Positions 1 through 8,074 of a DNA stretch of 64,000 nucleotides are shown here, in pieces (positions within the stretch are counted from its first letter, which is position 1; the number at the start of each line of letters is the position of its first letter). The position numbers and the translations under genes are program-made. The notes beneath the pieces are model-generated. The model did not search any database, was not told where the DNA came from, and saw only the letters and a program-made list of their open reading frames with translations. The stretch lies in contig NZ_JAQTHV010000004.1 in the NCBI RefSeq assembly GCF_029433295.1, positions 1 to 64,000 on the forward strand. Reading direction: 5' to 3'. The stretch comes from Bifidobacterium sp. ESL0784. Its GTDB lineage: Bacteria; Actinomycetota; Actinomycetes; Actinomycetales; Bifidobacteriaceae.

Positions 1-52
1 TATCACGCGCGTGAGCGGACGCTGCCGCCTCGCTGCTCCTGATCTCACTCAT
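1..52 (-). CDS. Possible 5' end of an unknown gene running off the left edge
   Basis: An ATG at 52 on the minus strand opens a frame of 17 codons (MSEIRSSEAAAS...) with no stop before the window edge. There is no Shine-Dalgarno sequence, but a TATCAT box at 61-66 lies 8 nt before the ATG, the arrangement seen at several other genes here. Only the edge fragment is visible, so no function can be given. Confidence 0.3.
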   Translation of the reverse strand, partial: MSEIRSSEAAASAHARD

Positions 53-372
53 AACACAAAATGATAACACCAATCACGACATGTTCAGCATAGACATGCA
101 TCGCATGGCTGCAGGCAATTCATGGAACAAACCGGAAACTGGGCTGGATAGGACATCTTGGCCTGTTGATGGTTTCCCGCCATTATCTCGCATGCTATGG
201 CGGCGATGAGCATAGGGCTGTCGTCAGAGTTGGGCAGTGTGAGCCCGTCCGTGTGATTGCGTTAGTCGGGCACCGGTGCGCTGGCTAGAGTGGCACAGTT
301 CACCGGTGCCCGAGGAAACGAGCTAATTGTCGAGCGTGGAGCCTTTCCGCAACCCGAACTGAATGGAAGGCA
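53..372. other. Intergenic stretch with one perfect hairpin
   Basis: No convincing coding frame was seen. The only clear structure is a perfect 13-bp inverted repeat, TCGGGCACCGGTG at 266-278 and its complement at 301-313, separated by 22 nt. It lies about 60 bp beyond the 3' end of the surface-protein gene. It is not followed by a T-run on either strand, so it may be a transcript-end hairpin but not a classical intrinsic terminator. Confidence 0.6.
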
Positions 373-1626
373 TTAGCTGTTGTAGCGTTTGCATACTAGC
401 ATTCCGCAGGCGGCTGTCAGCAGAAGAAGCATCAGACTCAGCGCTGGAAGTATCACCGTTCCCGTATCCGCAAGCGTATTGGTTTGGTTCGTTTGGCTCT
501 GGCCCACAGGCGTCGGAACGGCTGAATAGACATATGTCACTTCCTGCGTCTGATTGGCAAAGGTCCCGTGTTCATTGCCCTGCAGTTGTTGGAATACATA
601 TCCGTTAAAGCTCTTTTTATCAGTCGTATACGGATCGCCTATATTACCGGTAAGGACAACGTCGTCTGACAAATGCTTCCCTGCTTGGTCTACATAATGA
701 ACATTCACGGTACCTAGTGATTTCATGCTGTTCTTTTGAATCGCGACAAATGAATTGTATATATTGTCGTTCGCATCAGCAAGCACGATTTTGATGTGGT
801 TTGTTTTGCCTTTGTTCACTGGAGCTGTTACTGGCAGCACTTTGGTAAGTCCGCCGAATTGGGTTCCCGGAAGAGGTTTTATCGTGGAATTGGAATTATC
901 GATAAAATATCCGCTGTTCGTGTTGGCGTTGACGGTATTGATACTCACAGGGTTATTCGATCCGGGGATCAGCGCAACGTTCGCACCATTTACCAGGAAA
1001 GCAAAGGTGTCATTGTATTCACTTCCGACAAATGCCGGATATTCCTCTGACCCAAATACATAGTTGAACGACAGTGTGGAGCCTTTGGGTACAAAATCGA
1101 ATTCCAATGAGATCGCATCATGAGTCTCTGGGGCGCCAAGAATCGTATCCAAGTCGGAGTCGCCGGGAGTGCCTAGCGCCGAATGTCCTCCAGTGATGTC
1201 GCCTGTGGAAAAGAGGAGACCATTATCGATTCCCAATGTGGTTTGTCCGTGGGCAAAGGTTCCAGCCGCAAGAGGGGAACCCGTTAATTTCACATTCGAA
1301 GCCGCGAGGGAATCGTCGGCAAGCAAAACCTTCAACAATTCATCGGCGTTTGCCTGTGTCACGCTTACGTCAGACGGTGTGCTGTCTTGAGTATTTACTT
1401 GTTGTGGTGCTTCTCGCAGCAGCGAATGCTGTGCCGGATCTCGAGCGACTTCCGCGCTTGATGCAGAATCTTTTGTCTCTTGAGGGGCTGACGTTGCCGG
1501 TTCAACGGCCTGAGCGCAAGTTGGAACAAGCAGGAGAGTAGCCAGGATGGCCGCACTTGCACTTGTTATGCCTTGTAAAGTCCGTTTCCCAAGCCGTCTT
1601 CTGTGCTGTTCGCGTGTCATCGCCAA
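373..1626 (-). CDS. LADTG-anchored surface protein with choice-of-anchor-L-like and MucBP-like domains
   Basis: Predicted secreted, wall-attached protein of 417 aa. A basic N-terminus and hydrophobic segment (about residues 10-40) form a signal peptide. The central part (about 95-305) resembles the choice-of-anchor L domain, with FNYVFGSEEYPAFV and NDTFAFLVNG. Residues about 305-370 resemble a MucBP repeat (VNVHYVDQAGKHL...). The C-terminus has an LADTG sortase signal (385-389), a hydrophobic stretch and a positively charged tail. LADTG differs from LPXTG at position 2. The start is TTG at 1626 behind AGGGAGAAAAGG; ATG at 1620 is the alternative. It is monocistronic by position. An adhesin role is inferred from the domains, and the ligand is unknown. 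Confidence 0.8.
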   Translation of the reverse strand: MAMTREQHRRRLGKRTLQGITSASAAILATLLLVPTCAQAVEPATSAPQETKDSASSAEVARDPAQHSLLREAPQQVNTQDSTPSDVSVTQANADELLKVLLADDSLAASNVKLTGSPLAAGTFAHGQTTLGIDNGLLFSTGDITGGHSALGTPGDSDLDTILGAPETHDAISLEFDFVPKGSTLSFNYVFGSEEYPAFVGSEYNDTFAFLVNGANVALIPGSNNPVSINTVNANTNSGYFIDNSNSTIKPLPGTQFGGLTKVLPVTAPVNKGKTNHIKIVLADANDNIYNSFVAIQKNSMKSLGTVNVHYVDQAGKHLSDDVVLTGNIGDPYTTDKKSFNGYVFQQLQGNEHGTFANQTQEVTYVYSAVPTPVGQSQTNQTNTLADTGTVILPALSLMLLLLTAACGMLVCKRYNS

Positions 1627-2007
1627 CCTTTTCTCCCTGAGATGTTGCTGCTAGTAAACAATATTTTTAAGTAATAATAAATATCGCTAGCTGAGGTAAG
1701 TATAGGTGCTGTCCAATAATTTACGCAAATTAGGTTTTGAAATTAGGTGAGAGACCTGGTCCCGTTTGGTTTCGATCGACGGCATTCGAATTGGCAATAG
1801 GAAATTCTTCGCTGATTGAACCGAGTCCCTATTCAAAAATCAGAACCCAATCTGGACAAACTGTAGAATATTGACTGGTTACGGAATCTGAAAGCATCTA
1901 CCTGTTTTATGGATCCGTCCGCAAGGTCTATTTTATTTAGCCTGGTCGTGTGAATCGTCTATAAGAATAGAGAAGTTAGGATTTCGATTGACGGTTTGTA
2001 AAGAGGT
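1627..2007. other. Divergent intergenic region, AT-rich
   Basis: About 380 bp between the divergent surface-protein and HAD-like genes. It should hold both promoters. A TATAAG-like box lies near 1960 and an AAAGAGGT ribosome binding site sits just before the ATG at 2008, but I could not pair a convincing -35 with either. No repeat or RNA gene was recognised. Confidence 0.5.
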
Positions 2008-2631
2008 ATGACAGTTGTGACAACATCAATAACCGACGTGGTGTTTGGGCTTGATGGGGTGCTTGTTGAGTGGGATGGGCGGTTGCCGATTACAGGGCAA
2101 TATCCTCAAGGCATCGCAGATATGATGTTTGATCCGCAGGACGTTTGGGGGATGGAGTTTTATCTGGCGATGCTCGAAAGCGGGTGGAGCGAGGAACGGG
2201 TGCTTGCTTCGTATGAGTCGCACCATGGACCGGCCATTGCGTGGGTACTTAAGATGTACCTCGACCATGAGCAAGACGGGTTCGTTGGCATGATACCGGG
2301 AATGCCTGAGTTGCTGGGAGATTTGGACGCTGCCGGAATCCGTTTATGGGGATTGGCGAATACGACGAGAAAACATCTGAAACTAGCTCAGCAACGTTTC
2401 CCGGAACTTGGCCTATTGCGAGATTTTGTCGTTTCTTCTGAGGAAAGGCTTCTGCTGCCTGATCCGGTTCCGGTGCGTCACGCCATCGAGTATTTTGGCA
2501 TTGATTCAGGAACTACTTTGTTTGTCAACAACGATGAGCAGATTGTCAAGAAGATTGGAAAATTTGGCTTCCAATCGGTCAAATTTAGAGATGCAGACAG
2601 CCTGCGAAACGTGATTCTAGCAGTTGCCTGA
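2008..2631 (+). CDS. HAD-superfamily-like protein, catalytic motifs substituted (likely pseudoenzyme)
   Basis: The 207-aa protein has the length and layout of a haloacid-dehalogenase-like phosphatase of the YihX/epoxide-hydrolase-N type. Every catalytic position is altered. Motif I reads FGLDGVLVEW, with Gly14 where the nucleophile Asp belongs (Asp16 is kept). Motif II has Ala117 (GLANTT) instead of Ser/Thr. Motif III has Leu150 (LPDPVPV) instead of Lys. Motif IV reads FVNND, with Asn174-Asn175 instead of the metal-binding Asp pair. The fold looks intact and the frame is open, so it is a gene, not debris. The start ATG follows AAAGAGGT. Function is unknown; a binding or regulatory role is inference. 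Confidence 0.75.
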   Translation: MTVVTTSITDVVFGLDGVLVEWDGRLPITGQYPQGIADMMFDPQDVWGMEFYLAMLESGWSEERVLASYESHHGPAIAWVLKMYLDHEQDGFVGMIPGMPELLGDLDAAGIRLWGLANTTRKHLKLAQQRFPELGLLRDFVVSSEERLLLPDPVPVRHAIEYFGIDSGTTLFVNNDEQIVKKIGKFGFQSVKFRDADSLRNVILAVA

Positions 2632-2643
2632 AGCCCTGCGTTC

Positions 2644-3381
2644 TCACACAATCCTTCGGTCGGCGGCCCAGCGGGTGAGCTCGGTGCGGTTGGAGAGCTG
2701 CAGCTTTTTCAACACCGCGCTGACGTGGGTTTCCACGGTCTTGATGGAGATGAACAGTTCAGCGGCGATTTCCTTGTAAGTGTAGCCGCGGGCGATGAGG
2801 CGCATGACCTCCTGCTCGCGGTGGGAGAGCTTGTCGAGTTCGTCGTCGTGTTCGGCCTGGCCCGCGCCTTGGAAGGTGGAGAGCACGAATCCGGCCAGTT
2901 TCGGCGAGAAGACGGCGTAGCCTTCGTGGACTTGGATGATCGAGGAAATCAGGTCATCGCCGCTGATGGTTTTGGTGACGTAGCCGCGCGCGCCGGCACG
3001 AATCACCGCACCGACATCCTTTGGCGAGTCGGAGACTGAAAGGGCGAGAAAAGCGGAATCGGGGGAGAGCGGATGCGATTTGAGCAGTATTTCCGCGCCG
3101 CCTCCGCCTTCTCCGCCAGGAACGTGGACATCGAGCAGCACCACGTCCGGCTTGGTGTCAGCAATCATCGCCACTGATCCTTCGACGTCAGGCGCCTGCC
3201 CGACGATAGCGAAATACGGGCTCAGCGTGGCAATGACCCCGGCGCGGAACATCTCATGGTCGTCGACCACAGCCACGCGAATGTCGTGATGGCCTGCGTC
3301 TGATTCGTTGCCGTGTTGTGCGTTGTCTCCGTCTGTTTGACGAATGTCGTTCGTGGTCTGATTTGAGCTGTCGCCGTTCAT
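2644..3381 (-). CDS. LuxR/NarL-family response regulator of the PspC two-component system
   Basis: DNA-binding response regulator of 245 aa. The receiver domain covers about residues 33-160: acidic pair VVDDHEMF near 39-42, phosphoacceptor Asp84 in VVLLDVHVPG, and a conserved Lys in YVTKTI. The LuxR-type helix-turn-helix (about 180-240) reads LSHREQEVMRLIARGYTYKEIA then SIKTVETHVSAVLKKL. A Gly-rich GGEGGGGAE loop follows the phosphorylation site. The ATG at 3381 is preceded by GAGGGA at short spacing; the frame is open further upstream without a better site. It lies 90 bp downstream of the sensor kinase on the same strand, so one operon is likely. Candidate target: the repeat-containing promoter at 5102-5150. 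Confidence 0.9.
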   Translation of the reverse strand: MNGDSSNQTTNDIRQTDGDNAQHGNESDAGHHDIRVAVVDDHEMFRAGVIATLSPYFAIVGQAPDVEGSVAMIADTKPDVVLLDVHVPGGEGGGGAEILLKSHPLSPDSAFLALSVSDSPKDVGAVIRAGARGYVTKTISGDDLISSIIQVHEGYAVFSPKLAGFVLSTFQGAGQAEHDDELDKLSHREQEVMRLIARGYTYKEIAAELFISIKTVETHVSAVLKKLQLSNRTELTRWAADRRIV

Positions 3382-3471
3382 GTTCCCTCGTTGTCGATAT
3401 TTCCATTGTATTGACGCTGTTGCCAATCATGTCAGCTTGTCTTTGTCAAAAACCTTGATAACCATTCATGA

Positions 3472-5073
3472 TTATTTTTCGTATTTTGTATTTCTTTGTT
3501 TTCCTGTTTCCGGTTGCCTGTCTTCTGTTGGTATGCCATCAGCGCTGGCGTTTTCTTTGGGAATTGGCATGGTCATATGTATTTCCGTGCCCCAATTCGG
3601 GCGGGATACGATATTGACGCTACCGCCGCGCCGTTCGATGCGACCGATGATGGACTGACGGATGCCAAGACGGTCGGGTGGGATGGCGTCCTGGTCGAAG
3701 CCATTGCCGTGGTCGCGCACGAAAACTTCGGCCTGTGCGGCCCCGACTTCGCAATAGACCGAAATCGGTTCCGCGCCGTGCTGGGCGGCGTTCAACATTG
3801 CCTGTTCGCTGGCGTTCAACAGGGCGTCGGTCTGAGCGCTGGGTTGCGTGTCGCCGACGGTCACCACGTCGATGGCCTCGCCGAATTCATCCTCGATGTG
3901 TGCCGTGATGTCCTTGAGTCCGCTGCTCACCGACCGGTCCGATGGTATCCGTTCCTGATAAAGCCATCGGCGCAGCTCGCGTTCTTGCTTACGAGCCAAG
4001 GTAAACACGGTCTTGGGCTCGTCGCTGTGCAGCTGGATGAGTGCGAGCGTTTGCAACACGCCGTCGTGCAGATGGGCGGTCATGTCGGCGCGCTCCTCCT
4101 CACGTTCTTTCAGAGCGTGTTCGTGGCTCAGTTCGTGGATGAACCGGTTGGCCAGCGGGATGATGGCCAAGGCCACCCCGATAAGCAGCGCAACACCGGC
4201 GATTGCCGCGGAAATCGGCAGATGATGGCTGAATGTGTCGGAATCGGCGCAAATAAAATAGCCTATCGCCATCAGCGCCACGCCGATCAGCAGGTAGCGT
4301 ATCTGCCCGTCCTCGGCGTTGAAGCGAATCCATGCCACGCCGATACCGCATAAGGCCATGAATATGCCGAAGGTAAGGTCGCTTTGCAGAGGGCTCACCT
4401 CAAGGATGACCGCCAGCGCAATCAGCGCAATCCCGATCAGCGCGATAATCGAGGGCTTTGAAGCGTTTTTGAGTGCTTGGGCGATGCTTTCGGGCCCGTT
4501 GTTGTTCTCGTCGGTCTTGGCTCCGTTCGTCCTCCCGCTGCCGATTGCGGTTGACGGCGATGAAGAAGGTCGGGTTGCTTGTTGTTGGGCATTGAGGGAG
4601 TCTGCATTATTGGCAGAATTGCGGGTATTGTCGGATAGGGAATAATCGTTATTTCCGTAGCGCAACCGTTGACTATTGTCAATATTTCCGTATGACAATG
4701 GTGCGCTTGCAACCCTTTGCTCGGCTTCACGTCGATCCTGCTCCGCCGTCAACGGGTCTCCTGCAGGAACGAACGCCCACAAGAAGATATAGGCCACGAT
4801 ACCTGCGCCGAAAAGGAACGTTGCAGCCACAAAAGCCAAGCGGATCCAGACCACGGGCACGTTCAAGTGCAGGCTCAAACCCCGGCATACCCCACAGAAG
4901 ATGCGCTTCTTTTTCGGACGCAGCAACGGCAGGCGTTGTTTCGGCGTCACGGGGAATCCGCTTGCCGGCGCATATTGCTTCCAGCCGTATGTCGGCTGGT
5001 TGCGCGGGGCTTGGCGCTGGTTGCGCGGATCCGGGGTTGCCCGGTTGCTCGGCGCGTTCTTCGATGGCTTCAT
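3472..5073 (-). CDS. PspC-domain sensor histidine kinase (HisKA_3 type)
   Basis: Membrane sensor kinase of about 533 aa. An N-terminal PspC domain (about 54-108; RIFCGVCRGLSLHLN) is followed by a hydrophilic Ser/Asn-rich linker and about four further membrane segments (206-310). A HisKA_3 dimerisation domain follows, with the phosphoacceptor His336 in AHLHDGVLQ. The HATPase domain has an N-box (EQAMLNAAQHG, about 423-433) and a G1 box (DHGNGFD, 454-460). It should phosphorylate the downstream LuxR regulator. Start choice is uncertain: ATG 5073 has GGAGGT directly against it, and ATG 5088 lies 15 nt upstream without a site. It is divergent from a second PspC protein, a layout typical of envelope-stress systems. 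Confidence 0.88.
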   Translation of the reverse strand: MKPSKNAPSNRATPDPRNQRQAPRNQPTYGWKQYAPASGFPVTPKQRLPLLRPKKKRIFCGVCRGLSLHLNVPVVWIRLAFVAATFLFGAGIVAYIFLWAFVPAGDPLTAEQDRREAEQRVASAPLSYGNIDNSQRLRYGNNDYSLSDNTRNSANNADSLNAQQQATRPSSSPSTAIGSGRTNGAKTDENNNGPESIAQALKNASKPSIIALIGIALIALAVILEVSPLQSDLTFGIFMALCGIGVAWIRFNAEDGQIRYLLIGVALMAIGYFICADSDTFSHHLPISAAIAGVALLIGVALAIIPLANRFIHELSHEHALKEREEERADMTAHLHDGVLQTLALIQLHSDEPKTVFTLARKQERELRRWLYQERIPSDRSVSSGLKDITAHIEDEFGEAIDVVTVGDTQPSAQTDALLNASEQAMLNAAQHGAEPISVYCEVGAAQAEVFVRDHGNGFDQDAIPPDRLGIRQSIIGRIERRGGSVNIVSRPNWGTEIHMTMPIPKENASADGIPTEDRQPETGKQRNTKYEK

Positions 5074-5101
5074 ACCTCCATTGTGCATGATTTTGTGGAA
5101 T

Positions 5102-5150
5102 TCAGGGTGCGTTCCGGTGAAAATCAGGGTTAAATCAGGGTGTTCCCTGA
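5102..5150. promoter_or_regulatory. Three phased TCAGGGT repeats and a TCAGGG-N4-CCCTGA dyad
   Basis: Between the two divergent PspC genes, TCAGGGT occurs at 5102-5108, 5124-5130 and 5135-5141. The spacings are 22 and 11 bp, close to two and one helical turns. The third copy forms a perfect inverted repeat with CCCTGA at 5145-5150. This is what a cooperative operator for a dimeric regulator looks like. The LuxR regulator at 2644-3381 is the natural candidate; that assignment is inference. Confidence 0.6.
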
Positions 5151-5185
5151 CCCTTTTGAGAGTTTCGGGATGCTGTAATAGAACC

Positions 5186-7156
5186 ATGAGCAACAACACT
5201 TACGGCAACGGCTATCAACAGCCGACCAACATGAGCAATCCCGTTCCGCCCCGGCACGACAAGGTCGACCGCTTCTTCGCATGGATTCGCGGCAGCGGCC
5301 TGATGCGCGGCAACAACCGTTGGATCGCGGGCGTATGCGACGGCATCGCGGTGCGTTATGGGCTGAGTCCTGTTTTCGTTCGTGCGATTGTCGCCGCCTC
5401 CACTCTGATCTGCGGTTTCGGCGCGGCGTTCTACGCGGCGGCATGGGTGCTGCTGCCGGATTGCCGTGACGGTAGGATTTCGGGTGAGGAGCTGGTTTAT
5501 GGCAAGTGGCAATGGTCATTGCTGGGGCCGATTATCTTCATGATCATCGCGTTCTGCTTTCCCGGTATCGGCGTATTGCTGGCCATTATCGCGGTGGTGG
5601 TATTGCTGGTTATGATCAACAGCCTTGCGAACAAGGCGCAGGAGCAGCGTGGGGCCGCTTATTTCAATAACGCGCGGCAAGGGCAGTATCAAGGTCAAGC
5701 GCAGCAGCCGCAAGGCCAATATCAGGCCGGACCGATGCCTTATAATTCAAACGGCAACGCAACCCCGACTTTCTATGGGAGCACGAATTGTGCGCCGTAT
5801 GCCCCGCAATCTTGGCAGCAAACGCAGGGAAATCCGCAAGACGGAGCCTCGGAAGCCCAAGGAAACAACGAGGCGACGTTTCGCGAACAGGGCGATGTAG
5901 ACCCGAACACTGACTTTGGCGAGTCTGCTGGGCAGAGCGGCTCCGGTGATAACAGCCGGGTATATTCGGATGCCGCGCAAAACGGACAGCCTGATGGGCG
6001 TCAGCGCACTTCCGGTTTCAACGGCCGCGAGTCTTCTGGTCAGTCTTGGGCTTCACCGTTTGCTGATAACGTGTCGCCAAATGCTACCGTTCCTCCCACC
6101 TATATGGCCGAACCGGCCCAGCCTTACCGGCAGGGCATGTCGCAAGGCGCCACAAGAACGTGGGGCCCGAGGCGCACGCGACGCAAGCCGGCGGGATTCG
6201 TGATTGTCCTGCTCGCGCTCGGTGCCATCCTTCTGTCGGGCGCTCTTGTTGCAATACAATGCTTTGGCAACGGCGGTTATATGGGCACGATTCTCCAATA
6301 CGGAACGTACTGGACTGGCGGGATTCTGATATTCCTCGGCGTCGTTATCGCCGTGCTTGGCTTGGCTGGACATCGTGCAGGAGGGCTGCATCCTTTGGTG
6401 TGGATCGCGGCATTTATAGCGGTGGTCTTTGTTATTAGCGATATCGGTTATTCCGTGGTGTTGACTGGTTTGGAACAGGAGGGCACGTCCTACACCCAGG
6501 TCAACGTCAGCGGTTTCAAAGCCATCGACGGCAGCGAAGACCGACAGTTCAAAAAACTCGAACAGGGAACTGCGATTAAAGGTCACCGGCTCGATGACGA
6601 TGCCATCAACATCGATCTGAGTGATTACGCCAAAACGCATGGCACCCATGATGTCACCTTGAAAGACGGCAGCACAATCCAGTCCGGTTGCCCGACAGGA
6701 ACAATCAAATTGACCGACAGCAAGGCTACGGTTTTCGTCACGTTGCCGGCGGGTTGCTCCTACGGGTTGAGTCATGAATCCAACGACAAAGTCGATGGCA
6801 GCACGGTCAGGGTCGAGACAGAAGACGGAGCGGTTATCGTCGACGGAGTGTATGCGGGCAGCGAAGTGGGCACGAGGTCGCTGGGCAGCGGCTATGTGGC
6901 CATCGGTCGTGACATGCAGGTTGGTATCGGAGGTATGAGCTATCAGCGCATCGGTTACGGTAGCGGTTACGACAATGATCAGGACTACCAATGGTTCACC
7001 GAGACCAAGAAGATGCCGAAAAGGGGACCCGAACTAATTATCGACGCGCCATACATCGTCGAAGGCCGCGTAACGGTGCAATATCCTGTGGAAAGTACCG
7101 TGCCCAGTTACGCGCAATTCGCCAAAGGCGAGACAAACGGGGCATGGAGGCGATGA
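5186..7156 (+). CDS. PspC-domain multi-pass membrane protein with C-terminal LiaF/DUF4097-like region
   Basis: A 656-aa protein. The PspC domain covers about 40-92 (RWIAGVCDGIAVRYGL). A hydrophobic hairpin follows at about 110-150, then a Gln/Gly/Asn-rich linker (150-330), three further membrane segments (about 335-430), and an extracytoplasmic region with short beta-like repeats resembling the end of LiaF/DUF4097 proteins. The frame stays open upstream, but ATG 5186 fits: it lies just after the divergent promoter and the translation begins MSNNTYGNGYQQ. No strong Shine-Dalgarno is visible. By analogy with LiaFSR/PspC systems it may report membrane stress to the divergent kinase. It overlaps the next gene's possible start (ATGA). 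Confidence 0.8.
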   Translation: MSNNTYGNGYQQPTNMSNPVPPRHDKVDRFFAWIRGSGLMRGNNRWIAGVCDGIAVRYGLSPVFVRAIVAASTLICGFGAAFYAAAWVLLPDCRDGRISGEELVYGKWQWSLLGPIIFMIIAFCFPGIGVLLAIIAVVVLLVMINSLANKAQEQRGAAYFNNARQGQYQGQAQQPQGQYQAGPMPYNSNGNATPTFYGSTNCAPYAPQSWQQTQGNPQDGASEAQGNNEATFREQGDVDPNTDFGESAGQSGSGDNSRVYSDAAQNGQPDGRQRTSGFNGRESSGQSWASPFADNVSPNATVPPTYMAEPAQPYRQGMSQGATRTWGPRRTRRKPAGFVIVLLALGAILLSGALVAIQCFGNGGYMGTILQYGTYWTGGILIFLGVVIAVLGLAGHRAGGLHPLVWIAAFIAVVFVISDIGYSVVLTGLEQEGTSYTQVNVSGFKAIDGSEDRQFKKLEQGTAIKGHRLDDDAINIDLSDYAKTHGTHDVTLKDGSTIQSGCPTGTIKLTDSKATVFVTLPAGCSYGLSHESNDKVDGSTVRVETEDGAVIVDGVYAGSEVGTRSLGSGYVAIGRDMQVGIGGMSYQRIGYGSGYDNDQDYQWFTETKKMPKRGPELIIDAPYIVEGRVTVQYPVESTVPSYAQFAKGETNGAWRR

Positions 7157-7158
7157 AA

Positions 7159-7902
7159 ATGAGCAACGAATCGAATGAGGAGAACGAAATGACGAATCCG
7201 ATTTCGGATAACGACATGGCTGAGACTGCCGCTATGCCAGCTCAAAATGGCAACGGCGATACTACCGAGACCATGCCAATTCAGAATATTGATGCCGGCG
7301 ATACGACGGATATCGAGGCTGTTGCAGTTCAAAACGGTAATAATGACACTACCGAGACCATTTCGGTCCAAAACGCTGATGTCTTTGCCGATGATGCCGA
7401 AGACGATGATCTTGCGCAAAACGGTAATGCTGCAGGTGAGTCGTCAGAAGCGGAAGGAAGCCGAACTGAGACCGAAACGGGGTCCGAGAGCGTGAATCAA
7501 ACCGAAGTTGGAACCGGCAGAACCACATCGGATGCCCCCAATCAGGCCGGATATGTGCCGCCATCGAGCTTTGCCAATGGGCCTGCCCCTTCCGGAGCCT
7601 ATGTACGTGTGCCCCGTGACCTGCCGCAACCGATGCCGCAACCGCAACCGCCTGCTGGGCCGAGCAAGGCGACCATCGTGCTGAGCCTGTTGCCGTTGTT
7701 CCTGGGAGCGGTGATGCTGTTTGTCGGTTCTGTCTTCCCGATGGTTTTTGGTTCTGTTCCGGGAAGTGTCGACGTGCGCTCGCTGATTGCTTTGTTCATC
7801 GTTGTGCTGGGAGCGTTGCTGATTGGACTTGCCGTGTTGCTCGGTCTGGCATCGCTGATTCAGAAGGGCACTGCGAAATGGAAGGCTAGAAGACGGCAAT
7901 AA
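7159..7902 (+). CDS. Acidic low-complexity membrane protein of the PspC locus
   Basis: A 247-aa protein. The N-terminal two thirds is acidic and repetitive, with repeated QNGN.DTTET units (about residues 25-75) and a Glu/Thr-rich stretch, then a Pro-rich PQPMPQPQPP segment. Two membrane helices follow at the C-terminus (about 170-195 and 207-232) with a basic RRRQ end. ATG 7159 lies 8 nt after GGAGG (7146-7150); ATG 7153 overlaps the upstream stop but is too close to that site. It is probably translationally coupled to the PspC protein and part of the same envelope-stress operon. No known family was recognised. Confidence 0.7.
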   Translation: MSNESNEENEMTNPISDNDMAETAAMPAQNGNGDTTETMPIQNIDAGDTTDIEAVAVQNGNNDTTETISVQNADVFADDAEDDDLAQNGNAAGESSEAEGSRTETETGSESVNQTEVGTGRTTSDAPNQAGYVPPSSFANGPAPSGAYVRVPRDLPQPMPQPQPPAGPSKATIVLSLLPLFLGAVMLFVGSVFPMVFGSVPGSVDVRSLIALFIVVLGALLIGLAVLLGLASLIQKGTAKWKARRRQ

Positions 7903-7941
7903 GCAGTTTGCGGAATAAATGATAATAAATGGTGGTACTTC

Positions 7942-7990
7942 AACGATGGCTGCGCGATGATTATGACGTTTCGCAGCCATCGTTTGGTTT
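7942..7990 (+). terminator. Strong bidirectional hairpin terminator
   Basis: Perfect 13-bp arms, AACGATGGCTGCG at 7942-7954 and its complement at 7972-7984, followed by TTTGGTTT. It separates the convergent PspC operon and the hydrolase gene. Confidence 0.8.
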
Positions 7991-8074
7991 GACAAACATA
8001 GTATTAAGCGAGTATGGAAACAGTGAGACTTACTGTTTCATTGCTTTGGTTCTTCAAGATTTTGCAAGTACCTT

